Below, piece by piece: positions 57,391 to 64,000 of a DNA stretch of 64,000 bases. Source of the stretch: Microvirga alba (GTDB lineage Bacteria; Pseudomonadota; Alphaproteobacteria; Rhizobiales; Beijerinckiaceae); the NCBI RefSeq assembly GCF_015694465.1, contig NZ_JADQDO010000008.1, forward strand, positions 124,001 through 188,000, given 5' to 3'. Below the pieces are notes generated by a model that made no database searches, had not been told where the DNA came from, and saw nothing but the letters and a program-made list of their open reading frames with translations. Each line of letters starts with the position of its first letter. Positions within the stretch are counted from its first letter, which is position 1. The position numbers and the translations under genes were made by a program.

Positions 57391-59145
57391 TTAGTTGCCG
57401 ATGGCAACGCCTTCCCGGCGGCTGTCCGCTCCGCCGATCAGGCCGGCGGGCGTCACGACGATAGCGTGAATGCCGGAATTCTGGTCGATCAGCTTGACGT
57501 CGTGGCCTTTGGCCTCAAGCGCCGCCTTCCAGGCTTCGGACTCCGTGCCGGCTTCCAATTCGGTCGGGCCGTTGCGGCTGCCGATATTGGGAAGGTCGGC
57601 GGCGACTTGCGGATCGAGCTTCCAATCGAGGATGCCGACCAGGGTCTTGGCCACGTAGTTGATGATCAGGCTGCCGCCGGGCGAGCCGACGACCGCATAG
57701 AGCTTGTTGCCGTTGTCGAGCACGATGGTCGGTGCCATCGAGCTGCGGGGCCGCTTGTTGGCTTCGACCCGGTTCGCCACCGGCTTGCCGTCTTCAACGG
57801 TCGTGAAGGAGAAGTCCGTCAGCTCGTTGTTGAGCAGGAAGCCGCTCTTGGTCATGAGCCGCGCGCCGAACCCATCCTCGATGGTCGTGGTCATCGAGAC
57901 CGCGTTGCCGTTGCGGTCGACGATCGACATATGGCTCGTGCCGTATTCGATGCCGTCCGACGCACCCCAGAGGAAGGTTTTCTGGAACGGCGGCTCGCCG
58001 GGCTTGGCCTTGCCCATGGACTTGTTCGGATCGACCAGAGCCGCGCGGCTCTTGAGATAGCCGGGATCAGTCAGGCCCTTGACGGGCACGCTGACGAAAG
58101 CGGGGTCGGCGACATAAAGCCCCCGGTCGGCGAAGGCGAGGCGGCCCGCTTCCGAAATCCAGTGCACCGCGTCGGGACCCGGCTTCATGGCGGCCATGTC
58201 CTGGGTCTCGAGCACGCCCAGGATCTGCTGCACGGCGATCTGGCCGGAGCTCGGCGGCCCCATGCCGCAGATTTTATAGACTCGGTAGGGACCGCAGACC
58301 GCCGGTCGTTCCTCGACCACGTAGCTCTTGAGATCGTCGAGGGTCATGTCGCCCGGATTGATCGCATGGCCGGTGACGGTCGCCACGATGTCCTGGGCGA
58401 TGTCGCCCGTGTAGAACGCATCCGCTCCCTTGTCCGCGATGGCGCGCAGGGTCTGAGCGAAGGCCGGGTTCTTGAGCACCGTTCCGACCGCCTTGGGCTT
58501 GCCCTCGGCGTCATAAAAATAGGCGCGGGCCAAAGGATCGTTCTGGAGATACTTTTCTTGGGAGAGCAACCCGTTGAGGCGCGGCGAGATGGTGAAGCCG
58601 TTCTCGGCCAGACGGATGGCGGGTTCGATCACCTGCTTCCAGGGCAGCTTGCCCCACTTCTTATGGGCGATCTCGATGAGACGGATTGTCCCAGGAACGC
58701 CGACCGAGCGGCCGCCGACGACGGCATCGTAGAATTTCATCGGCTTCCCATCGGGACCGAGAAAGCGTTCGGGCTTCGCCGCGGCGGGAGCTTTCTCGCG
58801 GCCGTCGAGGGTGGTCATGGCCGTTCCATCCCAGAACACCATGAAGGCACCGCCGCCGATGCCGGAGCTTTGCGGCTCGACCAGATTGAGAACCAACTGC
58901 ACGGCGACCGCCGCATCCGCAGCACTTCCTCCGGCGGCGAGAATTTCGCGGCCGGCCTGGGCGGCGAGGGGGTTAGCTGCCGCGACCATGTCCTTGGTCG
59001 CCACGCTGGTGGATTTTGCCGTGCGGCCCGTCGGGGCTTCCGGTGAAGGCGCGACAGGTTGTGCGAAAGCCGGAATTGAAAGGGGCGCGCCGGCCAGAAG
59101 GCCAAGCCCGATCAGGCTTCGCCATAGGGGTCCTCGAACGATCAT
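57391..59145 (-). CDS. ggt: Gamma-glutamyltranspeptidase
   Basis: 584 residues. Signal peptide about 1-29 (ending IPAFAQ), then an Ntn-hydrolase precursor. The nucleophile is Thr403 in [10 protein letters not shown], where autocleavage yields large and small subunits; [14 protein letters not shown] and LDGREKAP are family segments. Periplasmic hydrolysis or transfer of the gamma-glutamyl group of glutathione. ATG 59145 with AGAGGAAA upstream is preferred over 59178. Confidence 0.95.
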   Translation of the reverse strand: MIVRGPLWRSLIGLGLLAGAPLSIPAFAQPVAPSPEAPTGRTAKSTSVATKDMVAAANPLAAQAGREILAAGGSAADAAVAVQLVLNLVEPQSSGIGGGAFMVFWDGTAMTTLDGREKAPAAAKPERFLGPDGKPMKFYDAVVGGRSVGVPGTIRLIEIAHKKWGKLPWKQVIEPAIRLAENGFTISPRLNGLLSQEKYLQNDPLARAYFYDAEGKPKAVGTVLKNPAFAQTLRAIADKGADAFYTGDIAQDIVATVTGHAINPGDMTLDDLKSYVVEERPAVCGPYRVYKICGMGPPSSGQIAVQQILGVLETQDMAAMKPGPDAVHWISEAGRLAFADRGLYVADPAFVSVPVKGLTDPGYLKSRAALVDPNKSMGKAKPGEPPFQKTFLWGASDGIEYGTSHMSIVDRNGNAVSMTTTIEDGFGARLMTKSGFLLNNELTDFSFTTVEDGKPVANRVEANKRPRSSMAPTIVLDNGNKLYAVVGSPGGSLIINYVAKTLVGILDWKLDPQVAADLPNIGSRNGPTELEAGTESEAWKAALEAKGHDVKLIDQNSGIHAIVVTPAGLIGGADSRREGVAIGN

Positions 59146-59341
59146 GTCTTTGTTTCCTCTGGTCTTGCCGCCCGGCAAGGAGCCACGCGGGCCTCCAGCC
59201 TAACAAAGGATCCTTCGCGCGCGCCACACTCATTCGGGGAGGTTTTTGCGCTCGGAATGACACATTCTTGCCTAGGTGTGCCATCACGATCCCACCGCCG
59301 GCAATGAATGATCGAGCGAAAAACGATGCAGGAGGACAGTC

Positions 59342-59575
59342 ATGTGCGCCTACAACCTGTTCCGAAGTACCCAGCCGGACGGGCTGCTCTGCGCGGTGCC
59401 TGAGGAGCGGTCCGTCCCCCCCTTCGTCACGGGGCCGCTTTGGAAATTCGATGGCCGCGTCGATGGCGGCCGCGAGCCGCCGCTCGGCTTTGACGGAAAG
59501 GCCGCGGCGACCGGCGTCCGTTTCAATGGATTCTATTTGTTTGCCGGATTCCGCAAAAGCGGACCGGATCATTAG
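59342..59575 (+). CDS. Small conserved-looking protein, unknown
   Basis: 77 residues. A strong AGGAGG ribosome site stands before the ATG. The sequence (MCAYNLFRS start, then FVTGPLWKFDGRV, ending in FNGFYLFAGF) is compact, with Gly/Pro-Trp/Phe clusters and two Cys. No membrane span, no known motif. It stands alone between ggt and an MFS gene. Confidence 0.6.
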   Translation: MCAYNLFRSTQPDGLLCAVPEERSVPPFVTGPLWKFDGRVDGGREPPLGFDGKAAATGVRFNGFYLFAGFRKSGPDH

Positions 59576-59742
59576 CGAAGCCTCGAAATTTTAGAGCGCG
59601 CGGCATCGCTTCAGCGGCGCCGCGTGTTCGATCCCGGACGGAAATCACGAAAATCGCCGATATGGACTCTTGATCTCTCGGAGAGGCTGAGGTCTATCTT
59701 GTTATTCCAGCGCTCGCCGCTTCGCTTGTCTCCCTGTGGACC

Positions 59743-61089
59743 GTGAATTCTTCACTCGCTCTCATCTGGACGATCACGGCCGCGACCACTTTGCTGCAGG
59801 CGGCGAACGGTCTTCTCCAGGCTCTGATGCCGCTCCGCATGCAGGCGGAAGGTCTCTCGATCGCGTCCATCGGTATCGTGGCGGCGACCTACGGCCTCGG
59901 TTTCTCGACGGGCTGCTTCCTCGCACCGGCCTTCATTCGTCACGTGGGCTACATCCGCGCCTTCGCGAGTCTTGCAGCCGTCGCCGCTGTCGTCGTTCTG
60001 GCGATGACGCAGGCCCATACGACCTTGGCCTGGGCTCTTCTGCGCGGCGTGATCGGCATGACGTTTGCGTGCATTTTCACCGTCACGGACGGCTGGATCA
60101 GTGCCCGTGCCATGTCGAGCCATCGCGGCCGCATTCTTTCTTTCTACATGATCTGCACGAAGCTGGCGCTGATGGTTTCGCCCCTCGGCATCGCGCTCGG
60201 CAGCATCGACGCGGATGGGTTTTTCATGGCGGTGAGCGCCGTTATGTCGCTCTCGCTTCTGCCAATCGCCGCGACAACGACGGAAGAGCCGCCCCCGCCG
60301 CGCAGCGTCAGTATCCGGGTTCGCAGCCTCTTCAAGGCCGCTCCTTCGGCGGTGGTCGGAGCGTTCGCGGTTGGCTTGATCAACGGCCCCGTTATCGCCA
60401 TCACGCCCGTCTTCGGCGTCAGCATCGGGTTGAGTCAGGACAAGGCGGCGGCGCTGTTGTTCGCGCTGCAAGCCGGTAGCCTCTCCATGCAATATCCGCT
60501 CGGCTGGCTCTCGGACCGAGCCGACCGGCGGTATATCATCGCGGGATTGGCGGGCGGAACAACCCTCGTCTCGCTCCTGATCCTGCTCACGAGCGCCAGT
60601 GGTGCGCAGAATCTCATTCTTTTGAGCTTTGCGCTCTGGGGCGGGCTTGCGCTGTGCATCTATTCCGTCTGCGTCGCCCATGCCTGCGACATCGTCGATC
60701 CGGGGCAGATCATATCGACGGTCGGCACACTTCTGTTTTCGTGGGCGGTTGGCGTGACGGTCGGCCCGCTCCTCGGGGCCTGGGCGATGGATATGATGGG
60801 GCCGAAGGGGCTCTTCATCTATTCCACGGTCGTGTCCTTCATCCTGACGATCTTCGTCGTTATCCGGATTCGGCAAATGCCGCGCCCCGCGGCGAAGGGC
60901 GGATTTGTCGAAGTCTCTCCGACGGGAGCGGCCGAGGCGGCGATAAGCGCACGCGCTGAAAAGAACGCCGCCGACGAAGGCGTGAAGGCCCCGAGCGAAA
61001 TGACTCGAAATCCCGCAAACTGCGACTCGACGCCTCAATTGGCTCCGATTTCAGCCTCTGCCACCGCCAAGAGCGATACATCTTCATAG
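59743..61089 (+). CDS. MFS transporter, YcaD/YfcJ-like
   Basis: 448 residues, twelve predicted spans, GTG start. LLQAANGLLQALMPLRMQ begins the first span; GWLSDRADRRYIIAGL is the motif A between spans 8 and 9 and RGVIGMTFACIFTVTDGWIS matches the YcaD group. Substrate unknown. Its 3' end overlaps the convergent transglycosylase gene by 55 bases; the tail (about residues 385-448) is polar. Confidence 0.88.
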   Translation: MNSSLALIWTITAATTLLQAANGLLQALMPLRMQAEGLSIASIGIVAATYGLGFSTGCFLAPAFIRHVGYIRAFASLAAVAAVVVLAMTQAHTTLAWALLRGVIGMTFACIFTVTDGWISARAMSSHRGRILSFYMICTKLALMVSPLGIALGSIDADGFFMAVSAVMSLSLLPIAATTTEEPPPPRSVSIRVRSLFKAAPSAVVGAFAVGLINGPVIAITPVFGVSIGLSQDKAAALLFALQAGSLSMQYPLGWLSDRADRRYIIAGLAGGTTLVSLLILLTSASGAQNLILLSFALWGGLALCIYSVCVAHACDIVDPGQIISTVGTLLFSWAVGVTVGPLLGAWAMDMMGPKGLFIYSTVVSFILTIFVVIRIRQMPRPAAKGGFVEVSPTGAAEAAISARAEKNAADEGVKAPSEMTRNPANCDSTPQLAPISASATAKSDTSS

Positions 61090-62180
61090 CGCTCGAGGCG
61101 CTTATCGATCATGCCGTCGATCTTCTTATAAACTTCGGTGACGGTGAGCTGGCGGGTCTTGCGGCCGGCTTTCGCGAAGAACAGCGTCTTGTTGGCTTTG
61201 GCTGCCGCGGGAAACACCCGAGGGGCGCTCTGCCTCGGCTTTCCATCCACCAGCGCCATGAACTTGCTGGCGCTGTCGACGCCGAAGAAATGGGCAAAAT
61301 AGAATTCCGAGCGACTGATCTGGCGGCCGAGCCGGCTTTCGATCTTGGCTCGATCTCGCTTCATCATCTCGGCGGCCATCAGCGCCGATAGGAACGGATT
61401 GCGGCGCAGCCCGAGAATGTGCTCGCGCATCGCCGCGTTCGGCACGGTCAGCTGACCGCGGGTGCTTTGAATCGCCGCGGCCTCCGCGCCAAGGCCATGT
61501 TCTTCGCCGAAGGTGCGGACGACTTCGAGCCACGTCCCCGCGATGAACTGGAACAGCCCCACCGCCGAGGAAGAGGAGGCCTTGTTGTTCGTCACAAAGC
61601 TCGATTCCTTGTCCGCCAGAGCCATCATGTAAACGGGATCGACGCCGGTCGCATCCGCCGCGCGGAGGATCGTATCGACGATCCAGCGCGGAACGCGCAT
61701 GCCGCCGAATTGCATTTGGTCCTCGGGGTGGGCGATGCGCCGGGTCTCGGCGGCACTTCTCGCGTTGGTAAGCGGCATCGCCTTGATGATGCTCGCGCGA
61801 ATGTCGTGCGTGTCCGCGGCTGGCACGGGGACAATCGCTGCGAGAGGATCGACGGCAGCGGGTTCGATTGAAACCGGGGCCGTCTGAAGGTCGCTCAGAT
61901 CGATTTCAGCGGCTGCGACGGGGACGATCTGGAGGTCCGGCCCAGAAAGCTCGGCCGTGCTGGCGGCAGAGGCGGGAGCGGTCGCTGCCGTCGCTGTCGC
62001 AACCGTCAGGCAAACGCCCAGGCTGAAGCTCGTCGTCAGGCGGAGGAGGGCTCGCACGCCCCGCAGGCCGGGACGCCGCCGCCTCTCGCGGCTCGGTTGG
62101 AGCCAAAGAATGGTCTCGTCGTCTTGGCAAAAGTCCAAAGGCTGGCACGCGTCAACAGACGCTGTCAGTCTGACAGTCAT
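61035..62180 (-). CDS. Lytic transglycosylase-like protein (SLT domain)
   Basis: 381 residues. A basic N-terminus and a hydrophobic span (about 46-75), an Ala/Val/Pro-rich linker, then a lysozyme-like domain from about 165 with ALADKESSFVTNN (catalytic Glu192) and SSSAVGLFQFIAGTWLEVV. It would cleave peptidoglycan in the periplasm. The ATG at 62180 is chosen as the first after non-coding-looking sequence; the ribosome site is weak. A signal peptide preceded by 45 residues is unusual, so the true start may be internal. Confidence 0.85.
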   Translation of the reverse strand: MTVRLTASVDACQPLDFCQDDETILWLQPSRERRRRPGLRGVRALLRLTTSFSLGVCLTVATATAATAPASAASTAELSGPDLQIVPVAAAEIDLSDLQTAPVSIEPAAVDPLAAIVPVPAADTHDIRASIIKAMPLTNARSAAETRRIAHPEDQMQFGGMRVPRWIVDTILRAADATGVDPVYMMALADKESSFVTNNKASSSSAVGLFQFIAGTWLEVVRTFGEEHGLGAEAAAIQSTRGQLTVPNAAMREHILGLRRNPFLSALMAAEMMKRDRAKIESRLGRQISRSEFYFAHFFGVDSASKFMALVDGKPRQSAPRVFPAAAKANKTLFFAKAGRKTRQLTVTEVYKKIDGMIDKRLERYEDVSLLAVAEAEIGAN

Positions 62181-62361
62181 GCTGGAACCCCCGAAGGATG
62201 CCGCGTCGCCGCGATGCGGGTTTGCGGTCGTTTTTTCTAGAAGCGACGCCTTCGTGGCTTCGGGATATGTCCAGAATAGGTCAGCTTGACTATTTCGGTT
62301 CCATTTATTTAGCGCTGCGACGACCCGCCGCTTCTTTAGACGAAGGGATAAGAAGAAAATA

Positions 62362-63345
62362 TTACTTTGCTGCGAGTGATTGTTTGAGCCGGGTCCATGT
62401 CTCTTCTTGAGGAATACCGAAGCGCAGGATGGTAGGATCGTGGTCGAACTTGCGCACCCAGATTCCCGCCTTCGCCAAACGGACAAACCAATCCGGCGCG
62501 GCCCCGTGGCGGGCCAGACGAAAGAGTCGCGTTCCGCCGACGATGTGGAAACCCGCGCCGGTCAAGAGCCGATCCAGCGCGATGGCGGCCTCAAAGAGCC
62601 GGACTTTCTGTTCCGCGAGCCACGCGTCGTCGGCGAGTGCCGCCGCGCCGATGGCAAGGGCAGGGCCCGAAACCGCCCAGGGCCCCAGTTCTTCCCGGAT
62701 GCGGGCGCAGAGGGCGGGAGCGGTCACGACGAAACCGAGCCGCACGCCCGCCAGGCCGTAAGCCTTGCCGAAGGAGCGCAGAGCGATTGTGCCGGGGAGG
62801 TCCTGCGGAGCAATCGACGCCTCATCGTCCAGATCGCCGAAAGCCTCGTCCACCACCAGCCAGCCGCCACGCTGATGGAGCTCCGCCGCCGCGCTCGCCA
62901 GTTCCGCCGGATGGGCGACGCGTCCGTCCGGATTGTTGGGGTTGACGACCACGACCACGTCGGGCGTCAACGAAAGGGCCTCGACGAGAGTTGTCACGGC
63001 AAGGATCTCATGACCCTCGCGAACCCAACTCCGCTCATGCTCGCTATAGGTCGGCCCCACGATGGCGACTCTTCCCCGCGCGCGCAGGCGCGGCAGCAGA
63101 CGGATCGGTGCCTGCGATCCCGGGGTCGCCGCTACGCGGGCCGGATCGCTGATGCGGTAGGCCCGGGCCGCGACGGCCTCCGTATGGCTGACCTCCTGCG
63201 GCGACGGCAGGCGGGTAAAGGCGCGTGGATCCGGCAGGGTCAGGGGATAAGCATTGGGATTGATCCCGGTCGACAGGTCGAGCCAGGGCTCGGGCGCTTC
63301 CGGGAAACGCGCTTTTGCGTCATGAAGATTGCCGCCGTGCTGCAT
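62362..63345 (-). CDS. cobC: CobC/CobD-type L-threonine-O-3-phosphate decarboxylase (cobalamin)
   Basis: 327 residues, PLP aminotransferase fold. HGGNLHDAKARFPEAPEPWLD at the start, NPNNPDGR, VDEAFGDLDDE and Lys194 in SFGKAYGLAGVRLG. Supplies aminopropanol phosphate (or acts in its attachment) for cobinamide synthesis. Divergent from cbiB with only 20 bases between starts. Confidence 0.92.
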   Translation of the reverse strand: MQHGGNLHDAKARFPEAPEPWLDLSTGINPNAYPLTLPDPRAFTRLPSPQEVSHTEAVAARAYRISDPARVAATPGSQAPIRLLPRLRARGRVAIVGPTYSEHERSWVREGHEILAVTTLVEALSLTPDVVVVVNPNNPDGRVAHPAELASAAAELHQRGGWLVVDEAFGDLDDEASIAPQDLPGTIALRSFGKAYGLAGVRLGFVVTAPALCARIREELGPWAVSGPALAIGAAALADDAWLAEQKVRLFEAAIALDRLLTGAGFHIVGGTRLFRLARHGAAPDWFVRLAKAGIWVRKFDHDPTILRFGIPQEETWTRLKQSLAAK

Positions 63346-63365
63346 GGCTGCTCCATTCGAATGCG

Positions 63366-64000
63366 ATGTCTTTCATAACCGCCACCCTCTCGATTGTCCT
63401 GATTGCCCTCGCCGTCGATGCCTGCGCGGGCTATCCGGCCTGGCTCTTCGCCCGGATCGGCCACCCGGTCACCTGGATCGGCGCGCTGATCGCCGGTCTG
63501 GAGAAGCGGTTCAATCGGCTTGAACGGCCGTCGCATGTGCGCCGCAGGCGGGGTGTCCTGACGCTGATCGTCACTGTCGGCATGACTGCCGGCGCGGCTT
63601 TTCTGGTGGAGACGCTTTGTCGTCTCGCCCTCGGCGGCTGGGCCTTCATCGTAATGGGCGTTTTGGCGAGCAGTCTGATCGCGCAACGCAGTCTCCACGA
63701 CCACGTGGCGCGTGTGGCGATGGGACTTGAGGAAAGCGTCGCGGCCGGGCGCTTGGCCGTCTCGCAGATCGTCGGGCGCGATCCGGAGTTCCTCGACGAG
63801 GCCGGCGTCGCGCGCGCGGCCATCGAAAGTCTGGCCGAGAATTTTTCCGACGGAGTTGTCGCGCCCACGATCTACACGGCCATTGCCGGGCTGACGGGTG
63901 GGGCGGCCTACAAGGCAATCAACACGGCGGACAGCATGATCGGCCATCGCAAGCCCCGTTACGAGGCGTATGGCTGGCCCGCCGCGCGGCTGGATGACGT
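63366..64000 (+). CDS. cbiB: CbiB/CobD, adenosylcobinamide-phosphate synthase (N-terminal part)
   Basis: The frame from ATG 63366 runs off the window after 211 codons. Membrane segments near residues 5-25 and 65-100, then GRDPEFLDEAGVARAAIESL, ENFSDGVVAPTIYTAIAG and INTADSMIGHR, which are CbiB signatures. An inner-membrane enzyme that joins adenosylcobyric acid to aminopropanol or its phosphate, the step that uses the CobC product encoded next to it. Confidence 0.93.
   Translation, partial: MSFITATLSIVLIALAVDACAGYPAWLFARIGHPVTWIGALIAGLEKRFNRLERPSHVRRRRGVLTLIVTVGMTAGAAFLVETLCRLALGGWAFIVMGVLASSLIAQRSLHDHVARVAMGLEESVAAGRLAVSQIVGRDPEFLDEAGVARAAIESLAENFSDGVVAPTIYTAIAGLTGGAAYKAINTADSMIGHRKPRYEAYGWPAARLDD

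Noticed and set aside
57379-59046. A 555-residue open frame antisense to ggt.
   Set aside because: Same reasons: purely a mirror of a clear gene.

Overview
The window comes from a GC-rich alphaproteobacterium, most likely of the order Hyphomicrobiales (Rhizobiales). The evidence is the block tolB-pal-cpoB-tilS-ftsH-glmM, an RpoH next to an RluD, a GATC-ended palindrome of a type common in that order, and short CTCTCCC/GGGAGAG palindromes between housekeeping genes. A Methylobacteriaceae-like genus such as Microvirga is a guess only.

Layout. 1-8 kb: the tol-pal end (tolB cut by the window edge, pal, cpoB), then tilS, ftsH and glmM, with an HdeD-like membrane gene inverted between tolB and pal. 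8-16 kb: an outer-membrane barrel protein, a Nudix-like protein, a chemoreceptor, and an RND efflux pair. 16-27 kb: serC, serA, purU, an EamA exporter, a glutamine amidotransferase, purA, a membrane-anchored unknown, rpoH, rluD and tRNA-Glu(CTC).

27-47 kb is accessory. Right after the tRNA lie two decayed genes: an unknown gene split by an in-frame stop, and the C-terminal scrap of a PQQ dehydrogenase. Then comes a two-part aromatic catabolic region. Part one (28.9-37.6 kb) has a GntR regulator and a YciI-like protein facing an eight-gene operon: a Liv-type ABC importer, a beta-hydroxyacid dehydrogenase, an FAH-family enzyme and an extradiol ring-cleavage dioxygenase. Part two (37.9-46.9 kb) has an amidohydrolase, an ABM-type monooxygenase, an IclR regulator and a CoA thioesterase, facing an operon for salicylyl-CoA hydroxylase, aryl-CoA ligase, gentisate dioxygenase, fumarylpyruvate hydrolase and maleylpyruvate isomerase. 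Part two reads as a nearly complete salicylate -> salicylyl-CoA -> gentisyl-CoA -> gentisate -> fumarate + pyruvate route. The substrate of part one is not known. Two TGGAAA-N11-TTTCCA sites, one in each part, suggest a shared regulator.

47-64 kb: a BrnA-like orphan antitoxin, a small membrane protein, an EmrB-type exporter, an AhpC/AhpD peroxidase pair of the mycobacterial type, a CynX-type transporter, metZ, the dTDP-rhamnose genes rfbBCDA, gamma-glutamyltranspeptidase, a small unknown gene, an MFS transporter, a lytic transglycosylase, and divergent cobalamin genes (cobC and the start of cbiB, cut by the window edge). No CRISPR array, insertion sequence or rRNA was seen.
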